This document shows, piece after piece, positions 48,871 through 58,587 of a DNA stretch of 64,000 bases. Origin of the DNA: Corallochytrium limacisporum. Lineage: Eukaryota > Opisthokonta. A model generated the notes under the pieces. It did no database searches. It saw nothing but the letters and a program-made list of their open reading frames with translations, and was not told where the DNA came from. The number at the start of each line of letters is the position of its first letter. Position 1 is the first letter of the stretch. The position numbers and the translations under genes were made by a program. The stretch is from positions 73,198 through 137,197 of the forward strand of contig PDIP01000005.1 in assembly GCA_002811645.1 (NCBI GenBank). Reading direction: 5' to 3'.

Positions 48871-50082
48871 TCATATGGAATCGCGTGAGTCCTCCAGATT
48901 TTTCCCCCTGCTGCTGTTGGTGCTTGAAGATGACCGTCGTATGCACACATTGCTGCCGTTTTGTGTCGGCCCGAGGTGATCATTCACGACACTGTTTCCG
49001 TCCTCTCTGACAGAGAGAGATGTTCGACGCTCCGCCTGCTCTCTTCGAATCCTCCTCTCTGCCTCCCGGAACTGCAGCGCGTGACCGGTGGCAAAATGGT
49101 AAATCATTGACGCAATCAGCGTCGCTGTCCGCTCTTCCTCAACATTCGGATTGAACTCACTCACGCTCACACAGCGTACTTTCAGACTGCGGCCAGCGAC
49201 AAGCATAATCTCTACAGCGTCCTCAGCGCTGAGACCGACATTCGAAATAACGCTCACCCCTGGTGCATCGGAAACTGCAATGCTCTGCATATTGAAGGCT
49301 ACGTATACGTAGTCGTGGCTTCGGTTGATCAGGGTCTGCACAATCTCTGCTGCAGATTCGTGTTTCGCCCTTGCGCGGATGTCCTTGAGCCAAGTGATTT
49401 CACTGCCATGGTGCTTGGCGTAGAGGGCATCGTTGGCACCGCACCGGATGCCCTGGGCCGCAAACATCTTCGGACTACAATTATGGACGTCTTTGTGTTC
49501 GAGAATCTGACGAATGACATTTCCCGAGGTGCTCTTCTCCTCGTGAATGACCTGGACCCCCAGTTCGCAGCCAATATTGATGATCGTCCAAGGGAGCCCT
49601 TCGGAACAATATAGCGACAAGGCCTGGCTGACTGGTACGGCCACATCATGACTACCACCAACCACCAGCGGAATTTGTCTTTTGCGGAAAAGTTTCTTGG
49701 CCCACTTGTAGATTTCCTTCTGACTTGCATCCAATCCGGCATCCCCCTTTGTGCACTCACCTAAGCTGATAAGATTGCCATTGATGTTTAGATCTACACC
49801 ATACTCTGGATTGTACGCGTACATAAACGCGGCCGGCAGATACTTACGTATAACAAATGGCGCCAACCGTACCCCGTGGATCAGTGACTGTCGCCTACTA
49901 GCCTTTTCGTTCGCATACCCGAGGACTACCACTGACCCTTCATTGCCCGTGCCCAGGGTAAAATGATCAGATGTGTCCGTCTTGCTCTTTACCGGGGCTG
50001 ACGAGATTCGTCGACTCGGTGAGATTGACTCCATGTCCTGGACGAGATCATCGTAGTAGTCGTCGTCGTCGTAGCCGCTCAT
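48871..50082 (-). CDS. Ureohydrolase-fold protein of the formimidoylglutamase type with lost Mn ligands
   Basis: The product is 403 residues; residues about 45-335 follow the arginase/agmatinase/formimidoylglutamase fold, closest by eye to HutG. Recognisable pieces are VVGGSHDVAVP (141-150), a Ser-Thr-Ser-Gly loop (STSGNVIRQI), VYVAFNMQSIAVSDAPGVS (259-277) and VSVSEFNPNVEEERTA (306-320). Of the six Mn-binding residues only H145 is kept. The D-A-H-x-D segment reads NIGCELG (169-175), and the S/I-D-x-D segment reads AFNMQS (262-267). Two-manganese catalysis is therefore not expected. The first 45 residues are acidic, and the C-terminal 70 are Arg/Ser-rich and disordered, with possible phosphosites. 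The overall fold looks well kept, so it is likely a pseudoenzyme with a binding or regulatory job rather than debris. Confidence 0.82.
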   Translation of the reverse strand: MSGYDDDDYYDDLVQDMESISPSRRISSAPVKSKTDTSDHFTLGTGNEGSVVVLGYANEKASRRQSLIHGVRLAPFVIRKYLPAAFMYAYNPEYGVDLNINGNLISLGECTKGDAGLDASQKEIYKWAKKLFRKRQIPLVVGGSHDVAVPVSQALSLYCSEGLPWTIINIGCELGVQVIHEEKSTSGNVIRQILEHKDVHNCSPKMFAAQGIRCGANDALYAKHHGSEITWLKDIRARAKHESAAEIVQTLINRSHDYVYVAFNMQSIAVSDAPGVSVISNVGLSAEDAVEIMLVAGRSLKVRCVSVSEFNPNVEEERTATLIASMIYHFATGHALQFREAERRIRREQAERRTSLSVREDGNSVVNDHLGPTQNGSNVCIRRSSSSTNSSRGKNLEDSRDSI

Positions 50083-51427
50083 TGCTCTTTATTACGACCG
50101 TATGTAGGACTCAGCCAGTCTTTGTATTCTTTGAGTTATTTTGCCTTTTTAGTTGTACTTACACCTACGAATGATTTCTGCATCTACATTGTGCTTATGT
50201 TTCACTTCTACTGGATTCTACTCGATGACTGTTGAACTGGCTGGTGCGATCGCGTCAGTCCTCTCTCAACCCTTCAACCACAATCTCGTCATTAGTTCGC
50301 CCATTTCCCGCGGCTGAAATACCCGATATCCGATACCCAACAACCCAGGAACCACCTTTTATCAAAGTTCTATTTCCAAACCATAACACTGTCTTCACTG
50401 ATTCCACCGAACTCCAAAATGTGGCCGAGAACTTGCACGGTGAACAGCGACGACGACGATCCCACAGGAGCCTTCCACAACAGTCGCGCTTCATCTGCTC
50501 CGGCAGCTACCACCCAAACCCCCCCCGGCCAACCCTTGGCTTGGGAAGGGGGAAGAGCGGACAAAGCCCTTGTATTTTTACGGGCCAATTCTCTACCCCC
50601 ACTCTCTCCGTCCCAAAAAGCACAGAAAAAAATAAATGAATGATCATCACCAACGACCGCCCCGCCGCACCGCAGGGCAACACGCAATTAAAAAAAAAAG
50701 AGGAAAACGAGGAGAAGGAGGAATTTTCTTAAGGACTGCCCCCCCTCCCCCTACAGATCCGCTCCAACCTCACCCGCTGGCTCGTACTCAATGTTCCTGT
50801 GTTTTCCCTGCGGCAACCGACCCGGTCGCCGCAGAACACGGGGGGAGATCTGCCAATGGCGGGCCAGGGGGCGTCTCCCCGGGGTTGGTTGGTTGGGTTG
50901 GGGAGCACCCAAAAGAATAAAACTCGGGCCGGGGATGGGCACCTAAAATATTTTCATTGCCTTCCAATTTGTTCGCAAGTTGTCATTTTAGGCAATGTTG
51001 TGGCTATGGTATTATGAGATTGCTCTTCGGTGAGGACGTATCCACGACGCTCCGATCCTTTTTTGTTTCCTTTGGATTCCTTGAACTTATCCTGGCGATT
51101 TTTGCCTTTAAATTTTTGGGTTGGTGGCCGATTGTGTACAATTGCGCTGGCAGGAGAACCGCTGTTGTTTTTTTCTTCTTCTTCTTCTTCATGATTTTGG
51201 CCGGCCGCCTCGATACGAAATTCAACCGCTACTTTTTTTTTCATCTTTGCAAAGAAAATATTGCGGTACCCCTTGGGGACCCGCGCCGGGGGAGGGTTCC
51301 GTACTTAGGGACCCCCGTTGCTCAGCGCACCAGGGCCCCTCCCCCCCCCACCCGCACTTCTCCCCGCCCGGCGGGGTGGACGGGAGAGGGACGAGCGGGA
51401 GAGGAAGGGGGGGGGGGTGGGGGGGGT

Positions 51428-51447
51428 CGGACGAATGACGGGCCGGC
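51428..51447 (+). repeat. 20-bp direct repeat, left copy, at gap edge
   Basis: The sequence cggacgaatgacgggccggc abuts the N gap and is preceded by long G runs. An identical copy with a similar G-rich lead lies just after the gap. Confidence 0.9.
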
Positions 51448-51609
51448 NNNNNNNNNNNNNNNNNNNNNNNNNNNNNNNNNNNNNNNNNNNNNNNNNNNNN
51501 NNNNNNNNNNNNNNNNNNNNNNNNNNNNNNNNNNNNNNNNNNNNNNNNNNNNNNNNNNNNNNNNNNNNNNNNNNNNNNNNNNNNNNNNNNNNNNNNNNNN
51601 NNNNNNNNN
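51448..51609. other. Assembly gap (162 N)
   Basis: 162 undetermined bases lie between two G-rich flanks that end in the same 20-mer. The gap probably marks a homopolymer-rich stretch that could not be assembled and may be shorter than shown, or spurious. Confidence 0.99.
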
Positions 51610-51628
51610 GGGGGGGGGTGGGGTGGTT

Positions 51629-51648
51629 CGGACGAATGACGGGCCGGC
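51629..51648 (+). repeat. 20-bp direct repeat, right copy, after gap
   Basis: Identical to 51428-51447; see the gap entry. Confidence 0.9.
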
Positions 51649-53485
51649 ATCGGCCGCAAATCGCGGGCCGCTTTTCGGAAAAAACCAAAAGAAAAAGAAG
51701 AGAAAAAAAAAACAGGGAAGAGAAAAAGGGGAAAAGTGCGAGGTGGTGGTTACGGGACCCCGGAAGGAGGGAAGAGAGAGGGGGGGGTTGGACCGGGAAC
51801 TGCCCCATTGATACAAAAGGGAAAACAAAGGGCCAACTGGGCCAGATAACGGGAGCGAAGAAAGGGGGTTGGGGAAGGCGACGCAAAAAAAAGAAAAAAG
51901 AGAAAAGAAAAAAAGAAGGAAAGAAACCTGTCCTTTCATTCTGTTGGGGGGGGTGTCCTTCACTCGCAAATTCGCCAAGTTTTTGCTGCTGTACGAATTT
52001 GTCGAGAACCGTTGGTTTCGTTTTTGTACTGGCTCATCGTGGTGGAGTCTCTCGTGAGTGGTCGAAATCTATTGAATTCTTTCTAAGCAGGCGGGGCAAG
52101 TGAAACAAGCAACCAAGCAGCAGGAGCAGGAAATTCCAAGACAACAACCACATTGTCGCCATCCCACACTGAAGCAGTACCTGAGGAAACCCTCCTTTGC
52201 GTGTCAGCCAGCTCCCGGGCCCCTCGCCCACACACACACACAGAGCCTTTACATCACTGGCCATCGTCACTCGAACCCCAGATCACCCTTTCCCTTGGTA
52301 TCTATCAACATCGTCACTGGTAAAAGGCTTAGGGATCGCTGTTTGGATCACGGACAGGTCAACCAAGGAGACATCAACATCCACTGCTTCATCAACTTGG
52401 TTACTAGTCCCGCAAATGCCGCGAAGTTCGGCATGGTCAGTGAATTTTGGTACGCAGATAAGAAATAGATGATAATGTCACCTGAATATCATCATCAGAG
52501 TTGCCGATCGTGGTGGTACGTAGCAAAACCTTCCCTTCGTGGCTTTTATCTTTGGCTGCCTTTTGCGTTTTGGGGAGGGGGGACCCTGGGGGCACAGCCA
52601 GAGGGCATACGTTATTCACATGCCGGTTTATCCGACGAGGGGGGCCCAACGTTGGTCTCCCGGCTTTACTTCCCTTCCAACCCCTGTAAAATTTTTCGCC
52701 CCGGGGCCAACGAGAACAAAGTCGTGAGTGTGACCCAAGGAAAACAAAGACCCTTTTCTGAGACCGACCCACCCTCCCTCCGGGTGAGGCAAAAGAAGGG
52801 GGGGGGTGGGAAGAAAATAGACTCCCAATACACATATTTTCAAAAATAATCCGGATATTGTAATTTTCCCCTGCCCCGCACATTCCTCGGGGTCTGAACG
52901 TTTTCGTCGGGGTTTGTTTAGCTCTATAATGAATGTACTGAAAACGACCCAACTCCGGTGCGCAACAGGGGTCACTACAAAACCGAATCAGCGGACGTGA
53001 AGGACCCACCGCCGGTGTATTTACTACTGAAAACAAGTGCGAAATATTCAGCAGGTTAAACCCAGAAAACGGAATCCGCGAGAAAATACTCTTTTGGTTC
53101 GGTTTTGGTGGTAAAGAGTAAAAAAGCGGTTTGGTGCCACGGCTCCGCCAGACCGCTGGTTTGTGGGGGAGGAGGAGAATCTGTGCGGGCTCACTCTAAC
53201 CCACCACCCACTTTTGTAAAACCGTTGCTTGAGCTCTTACACACGCAGTATCTTTCAACCCGCACACAGAGTCCCCTGACGTTCCTGGTGTCGGTTTGCT
53301 GGGGTGAGGTGTACGGTTCTCGGCCCTCGCAGTTGTGTGCACCGCGGACGCGACTATGTTTCACCGTGCTGGTAGTCAAAACCTGCTTTGTGGCGTACGA
53401 ATGAAGGGTGACTTCTCGGCTATGATCGTATGTTTGTAGTTCCTCCCTGTACTAGGACACAGAGGAAGAAACAGATAGCACCACA

Positions 53486-54247
53486 ATGTCAAAAGCTACT
53501 CCGGCCAAGGGTGGGAACACCAGCAAGAAGGATGACCAGCCCAAGAAGGGCATCCGAGAAGTTTCGGAAGATATGGCACGCGCCGTGTTTCTTACTCATA
53601 CGGGACGTCTATTCGGTTGGTTTGCGATCGGGTGTATGTATGGTCTGTCCCCAGGTCTGTGGATGGAGCGTGTCCAGGAGTGGGGCATCTCGGCCTACCA
53701 GGCGAATGCACTTTTCTCCTCTTTGCACTATTACGCCTTTTCTGTGCTGGTAGGCACCAGCACCGTGGCCTTCTTTGGTGGTATGTTGATGTCAAAGCCG
53801 AAGACGCTAAAGGATCTATACATGTACAACATTGCGGACGGAGCCAATATGTATATCATGAGCATTGCCGCCACTGCCTCAGCCCTCACCTATGCACAGT
53901 TCCTTCCAACGGAGACACAGCTGATCCACCATGATGAAACTATGACTCTGGCAGGTCTGACCCTGACACAGTTCCTGTGCTTCGGAGTGGCTGGCTTCTT
54001 CGCTCCGCACTACCGAAAGCACCGGTGTAAGCTGGCCGAACTGACCGAGCGCATCAGCACGGGCAAAATGGCCAACGGCCGGGCATACACCGCCGAGCAG
54101 ATCCAGAGCCTAAAGAACGATAAGGAACGGACAACCTACTCTCTAGTGACCTTTGGTGCGTTCTATTGGGTCCTCATTACTATCATCGGTTTGCTGACTG
54201 CTCGTCATTTCCAGATCTTGGGCGGAAAGATGAGCGACTGCATCTAA
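53486..54247 (+). CDS. Unrecognised 253-residue multi-span membrane protein
   Basis: I do not recognise the family. The first 25 residues are Lys/Gln/Ser-rich. Five hydrophobic segments follow at about 40-58 (GRLFGWFAIGCMYGLSPG), 76-101, 115-136 (an Ala-rich span with two Met), 149-170 (LTLTQFLCFGVAGFF) and 221-243 (FGAFYWVLITIIGLL). Between spans four and five lies a roughly 50-residue charged hydrophilic region (RKHRCKLAELTERIS to NDKERTTY). Codon use and the start (cacaATGt) look like those of neighbouring real genes. There is no cleavable signal peptide. The layout could suit an ER or mitochondrial membrane protein; that is inference. It converges on the coiled-coil gene with 153 bases between stops. 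Confidence 0.75.
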   Translation: MSKATPAKGGNTSKKDDQPKKGIREVSEDMARAVFLTHTGRLFGWFAIGCMYGLSPGLWMERVQEWGISAYQANALFSSLHYYAFSVLVGTSTVAFFGGMLMSKPKTLKDLYMYNIADGANMYIMSIAATASALTYAQFLPTETQLIHHDETMTLAGLTLTQFLCFGVAGFFAPHYRKHRCKLAELTERISTGKMANGRAYTAEQIQSLKNDKERTTYSLVTFGAFYWVLITIIGLLTARHFQILGGKMSDCI

Positions 54248-54400
54248 AACATGCTCGGAATTGCTAAAACACTAATCCATGCAAGCAAAAGCGGTAATCG
54301 CGTAGCGTATAGCGGAACGAAGTTAAAAATATATTTATCCATCAAACCGTGCCATGTTGTGTGGACGTAGACCCCTATTTCAATCTTTTTTGCTATGTAC

Positions 54401-55813
54401 TCATTTCAGGTTGAGATTGGCCAGGAACTCTCGAATGTCGTCGTCACCGCCGATTGTCTCCCTTGACAACCCCAGGTTCGCCAGGGAATGCCTTAGAACG
54501 TTGGAGCTCTCATGCGTTCTTCGTGAAGCCAGGTCACCCCCGCTGCTCTGCTGGCTCGCGGTCTCTGGGTCCGGGTGCTGGCTGTGGTTCTGCAGATTTG
54601 TATGCGACCGGCCCAGGGGAAAGGTATTGTTGTACTGGCTGAGGTTACCCATTGATCCAAACATTGGCATACTACCCGCAAGGTTGGCTTGTGACTGACC
54701 TATCCCACCGCCCAGAGCACCAAGCATCTGCTGATTCAGGAATCCAATAAGTCGGGCCTTGAAATCCCCGAGATCTCCAGCGAGGGCCTGGAGCTTGCGG
54801 TCGGTCTGGTCCCGATGGCCAGTTTCCTTCTCTTTCATGACCTTCAGCTCCTTCTCTAGCGCCTCCCGTGCGCTTCGCTCGGTCTCCAATTCCTTGGACA
54901 GCTGTTCTAATCCATTCCTGGTCTCGTCATGGCCCTTTTGTATGTCTTCGACAGATTTCTCCCGCTTTTTCGTCTTCGTTTCCATGTCGGTGATTCGTTG
55001 GACCATCTCTGTGTGAAGTTTCTCGTGCTTTTCGTCAATTGTCTTGATTATCTTTGTGATGGATTCCTGCTGGGAAAGCAGAGACTCATTGACCTGGGAC
55101 GCTAGCTTGCTCAGGGCCTCTTCCGTCACGCGCCGCAGTTCGGAAATCATCGCGGCCGTCCGATCTGCCTCCGTAGTTAGAGCTTCCTTTGTGGCCTCAC
55201 CGAGGGTGCTTACGGCTGATCTCGATTCATTTAACATGTTCAAGAGATGCTGCTGAAGTTCCGTGACAGCATTCGTTTGCGCATCCAATTGTTCCCTGAA
55301 TTTGTTTACCTCCTCCATGGAGCTATGGAAATTATCAGCTAAGTCGTTGATCTCTTTGCGCTGCAGGTTCACGATCTGGTCCGTCAGTTGCAAAATATTC
55401 TCGCTCGCGCCCACACGCTTGGCAATTACTGTACAATCCTGTTCGACCTGTGACACTCTCGATCGGAACTCGTCGTTCTCCACTTTGAATATTGCAATTT
55501 CTTCCCTGCCGCTGTGTTTACTCTTCTTTTGCATCTGCGAGGCGATTCGGTCCAGGCGTCGTGTCAGTTCCCGCTCTATCCGCCACACTTCAGTGGCCAA
55601 TGGTGTTGTGTCCACATAGCGCTGGTAATAAGGCTGCTGCTGTACTCCAGGTGGCGGATATGATCGTCCCATGTCAGACGAGGAAACCTGGTCGTCGTGG
55701 TATGCGTGGAATGAGTGATGCATGGGCTGTGTAGGACTGGGTGCACGTGGTAATGGTGCGTAGTCGTCAATGATGACCCTTGCAGGTTCGGATCGGAACG
55801 AAGTTTCTGTCAT
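54401..55813 (-). CDS. Coiled-coil protein, 470 residues
   Basis: A long alpha-helical coiled coil spans about residues 75-370 (ELTRRLDRIASQMQKK through KELKVMKEKE), with regular heptads and few prolines. It is flanked by a Pro/Tyr/His-rich head (1-72) and a Gly/Ser/Asn-rich tail (about 375-440) that ends in a short acidic helix (DDDIREFLANLNLK). Such a layout is typical of cytoskeletal, centrosomal or scaffold proteins. A resemblance to SF-assemblin or FAM81-like proteins was considered but no signature supports it. Function unknown. Confidence 0.75.
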   Translation of the reverse strand: MTETSFRSEPARVIIDDYAPLPRAPSPTQPMHHSFHAYHDDQVSSSDMGRSYPPPGVQQQPYYQRYVDTTPLATEVWRIERELTRRLDRIASQMQKKSKHSGREEIAIFKVENDEFRSRVSQVEQDCTVIAKRVGASENILQLTDQIVNLQRKEINDLADNFHSSMEEVNKFREQLDAQTNAVTELQQHLLNMLNESRSAVSTLGEATKEALTTEADRTAAMISELRRVTEEALSKLASQVNESLLSQQESITKIIKTIDEKHEKLHTEMVQRITDMETKTKKREKSVEDIQKGHDETRNGLEQLSKELETERSAREALEKELKVMKEKETGHRDQTDRKLQALAGDLGDFKARLIGFLNQQMLGALGGGIGQSQANLAGSMPMFGSMGNLSQYNNTFPLGRSHTNLQNHSQHPDPETASQQSSGGDLASRRTHESSNVLRHSLANLGLSRETIGGDDDIREFLANLNLK

Positions 55814-56751
55814 CTTTCACTGTATATCGATGCCAAACAAACTTGCTTTTCTTCCCCCTAGCTTAGAGTCACGCAGTTGCTAGTCGTGTAGCTTCCTTCA
55901 TTAACAATTTCTTCCGTCTGCACATAGTAAGGCAGTCGTGCGTGTTTCCTTCGCTTCAGATGTTTCGTTTTCAAAACACTTACCGATCTTTGTCTTTCCA
56001 TGGTCCCACTCTATGGCTTGCTCAAGTGATGAAGTGCCTTTATCTTGTACCACTGTGGGCGAAACTCAGTGCTGTCTGAGACCCTCGCCTTTCCTGCACC
56101 ATTTCAGTACTGGAGGGGGTGGCCCCCCTCCCCGAACCGATTCTCGGAATATCGAGCAAGCGGGTACCATACTGAAACCAAGCCGGCAGCCTCGGGTTGT
56201 GTATAATTGGAGGGCCCGGGCCGGGCTCCTCCCAAATCGGTGTGCCCAGTGGGGCGGGAGCCCAGAGGAGGCGAAGGGTGGGGGGGGCCAACTGTGGAGA
56301 TAATTTGGAACAGGCTCTTCAGTCCCTTATTTCTTTGTGCCTCTCTCAGTCTTTTGTCATCGTCCCAGTACAGCCACTATAAAAAGCCAGGCGCCCTTTT
56401 TTCAAAATTTCCGCGGGCTCTCCGGCTCTCCAGTCTCATGCAATGGGAAATGGACTCCCTCGGAATCTTCGGTTCAGAGATGAAGAAAACGAGAAGGGCG
56501 CACTGACCTCAGACGATGGGGGGTCCCAGGGTTCGGGCAGTGTGCTTCTTGGCGCCAAAGCTTCAGAGAGACCCGCTGGAGGGCTGGATAACGACTGTGC
56601 AGCCGCAAAGGGCAAGAACTCGGCAGGGGTGTTTGAAGCATTTCACATTAGCGACATATTTGTTTCTGCAGAAAGCGCATTGAGCCATCTGTGATCAGGT
56701 TGTTTTGGATTGGTGAAATGGGTGTTTTTAGAACCGCAGCAACAAGCAACC
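55814..56751. other. Divergent spacer between the coiled-coil and RAD51AP1-like genes
   Basis: This 938-base interval lies between two 5' ends, with a GC-rich middle (56,100-56,290). Frames of up to 121 codons show no domain. Confidence 0.6.
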
Positions 56752-57531
56752 ATGGGCCGAGCACGCAAGCAAGTGAACTACGCAGTAGACGTAGATTCTG
56801 ATGAAGACGAGGATTTCATGACTCCTTCTTTGTCTCAGGCAGCAAAAAAGCGCAAGGATAAAGGAGATGGATCCGGATCCGCAAAGAAGAAAAAGAAGAA
56901 AGACAAGGACGACGAAGATTTTGACTTGGACGGAGCAATTCGAGGGGAAAGTGCATCCGACTTTGAAACAGAAGTCGAAAATGTTGACAACGCTGGCGCT
57001 GGCGATGACGATGACGACGATGAAGACTTTGACATGGAAGAAAAGCCCAAGAAAAAAGTGAAAAAGAAGGCATCACCAAAGAAAAAGGGTTCGACAAAGA
57101 AGGCGACTGCCCGTGCGGAGAAATCGGGCAAGAGAGTTAACACCGTCACAAAGAGGAAAACGTCGTCATCACCAACAACAGGGAAACCCTTGCGAACCTC
57201 GATGACGAGCAACATTCCCAACCTTCATGCCGGGTCATCAAAACCGCTTGCTGGTCTAACTGGAGCCCGTGGAGGCGGCTTGTCCAAATCGAAGCTCTCT
57301 GGCGGTGCAGGGTCCTCTCTGAAGCCAGGCCTCAAGAACCTCCTGACCGGAGCCCGACATCATGGTCTCACAAAACCCGGAATTTTAAGATCAAAGCCTG
57401 CTGGCGGGCTCCCCGGATCCGGCAAGTCTTTGGCTGAAACTGGTCTGCTCACCGGAGCACGCCCTATGGGGATGCGCAAGAGTCAGAAGGCCAAACCGCT
57501 CCATCCATACTTGAACAGTGTCACAGACTAA
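56752..57531 (+). CDS. RAD51AP1/NUCKS-like DNA-binding protein
   Basis: From the ATG at 56752 (caaccATGg) the product is 259 residues, highly charged and disordered. The N-terminus K-x-VNY followed by DSDEDEDF (residues 6-22) matches the RAD51AP1/NUCKS start. The C-terminus has G-M-x6-KPLHP (G240, K248-P252), with the same spacing as G-L-x6-KPLHP, the RAD51-binding end of vertebrate RAD51AP1. Between them are Lys-rich and Asp/Glu-rich blocks suited to DNA or chromatin binding. The motif LTGAR-x2-G-L/M occurs three times (169-176, 198-206, 233-241), only the last followed by KPLHP. RAD51AP1 stimulates RAD51 D-loop formation in homologous recombination. The inference rests on both termini in the right order; the middle is low complexity. 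An AATAAA follows the stop by 12 bases. Confidence 0.72.
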   Translation: MGRARKQVNYAVDVDSDEDEDFMTPSLSQAAKKRKDKGDGSGSAKKKKKKDKDDEDFDLDGAIRGESASDFETEVENVDNAGAGDDDDDDEDFDMEEKPKKKVKKKASPKKKGSTKKATARAEKSGKRVNTVTKRKTSSSPTTGKPLRTSMTSNIPNLHAGSSKPLAGLTGARGGGLSKSKLSGGAGSSLKPGLKNLLTGARHHGLTKPGILRSKPAGGLPGSGKSLAETGLLTGARPMGMRKSQKAKPLHPYLNSVTD

Positions 57532-57543
57532 TATCCAGATATG

Positions 57544-57549
57544 AATAAA
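57544..57549 (+). terminator. Candidate poly(A) signal AATAAA
   Basis: The hexamer lies 12 bases after the RAD51AP1-like stop, inside the 66-base gap to the convergent methyltransferase gene. Confidence 0.5.
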
Positions 57550-57597
57550 ACTCATAACATGTTACATTCTTTAACCAAATAATCTCATAAACGTTCA

Positions 57598-58587
57598 TCA
57601 TCCCCGAGCAAACTCATACGCTACTCGTTCTATCGCATCCGCCGACACAGACATGAGCAACAGCACTGGTCTCTCTCTGTCCTCTACAAATTCCACATCC
57701 GTACGTGCATGGTGCCGGAAAATGTCCGACACTGCGGTGTCAAAGTCCTCAATCTCTCGGATAGCAAGGCCACTCGCTCTTGCTTTGTCACAGAAGCGCT
57801 GAAGAGACCCAGCACGTCGTGGTTGGATGGCGATGGTCACGCCGTCACCTCCCATGGAGCTGCGCAGAACCTGCAGCAGGGCGTCATGGACGGTTTCGTA
57901 GTAAAGGCAGTCGGCCAGAAGGACGTAGTCAAAGTTACCAGCACTGCCAGGGCTGAAATTTGTAGTCCAGATCAATTTTTCGCTGGTAACATTGGGGCAA
58001 AGGGTATACGGCTTCGCCGTGGCAATGTTGCGCAGCAGCGCTGCTGCACAGTCTTCGTTGCCGTCAGTTAGGTGGATCCGTGAAGCACAAACGCGCGTTC
58101 CCAATAAGAGCCCAGCTAGACAGGTCATTCCTCCACCGAGTTCCAGCACGGCCCGGTCCTTGAAGACGTGAGATCGGCTGAGACATACATGGGCCAGCAC
58201 CCGCTCGCACGGCCAGATCTGTACATTTCCGGTGTTATCAAAACCCAGAAGCTTGAGTGAGTCAATGCTGTGCTTCCCGATCAGCAAATCCACGGTTGTA
58301 TCATCGGATAGAGGTACAGTCATGTACACTTCATCCTCACTGTCATACTTTTTTCCCTTGTAGAATGGGAATATATCTCTCTGTTGGTCACTGGTGTTTC
58401 CATCCTTCAAGGCCTTGGCAAGCAGAAGCCACCGTTTCTTGGCCTTAGTTACCATTTTGGTCCGTATTACACCGGCTGCCTGAAGAAGATCATTGGCAGT
58501 ATGTTGCGATCCCTCTTGTTTACCTTTACAAACCATAAAGGTGCTGCCACCACAGCGGAGCACAATAGCACTAGGCGGCGCGACCAT
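57598..58587 (-). CDS. CAMKMT: Calmodulin-lysine N-methyltransferase (CaM KMT)
   Basis: CaM KMT trimethylates Lys115 of calmodulin using S-adenosylmethionine. The product is up to 329 residues (human about 323). Diagnostic motifs are FDNTGNVQIWPCERVLA (116-132), the SAM loop VLELGGGMTCLAGL (147-160), LTDGNE (173-178), DYVLLADCLYYE and IQPRRAGSLQRFC. These separate it from other family-16 methyltransferases. The N-terminal 44 residues look unlike the family, so translation may begin at Met45 (58455), directly before KKRWLLLAKALK, which matches the conserved N-terminal helix. It is divergent from the F-box/actin gene and converges on the RAD51AP1-like gene. Confidence 0.93.
   Translation of the reverse strand: MVAPPSAIVLRCGGSTFMVCKGKQEGSQHTANDLLQAAGVIRTKMVTKAKKRWLLLAKALKDGNTSDQQRDIFPFYKGKKYDSEDEVYMTVPLSDDTTVDLLIGKHSIDSLKLLGFDNTGNVQIWPCERVLAHVCLSRSHVFKDRAVLELGGGMTCLAGLLLGTRVCASRIHLTDGNEDCAAALLRNIATAKPYTLCPNVTSEKLIWTTNFSPGSAGNFDYVLLADCLYYETVHDALLQVLRSSMGGDGVTIAIQPRRAGSLQRFCDKARASGLAIREIEDFDTAVSDIFRHHARTDVEFVEDRERPVLLLMSVSADAIERVAYEFARG

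Larger units (their letters stand above)
50083..53485. other. Long low-complexity spacer containing an assembly gap
   Basis: This 3.4-kb interval separates two 5' ends. It holds C-rich (50,510-50,770), T-rich (51,160-51,245), G-rich (51,360-51,430 and 51,610-51,630) and purine-rich (51,660-51,950) blocks, a CA run (52,224-52,242) and a G9 run (52,798-52,806). Open frames crossing the gap are artefacts. No gene was recognised. Confidence 0.6.

Noticed and set aside
50957-51811. Open frames running through the N gap, some with Phe-rich hydrophobic stretches
   Set aside because: They depend on undetermined bases and on T-rich or G-rich low-complexity DNA; Phe runs come from TTT/TTC tracts.
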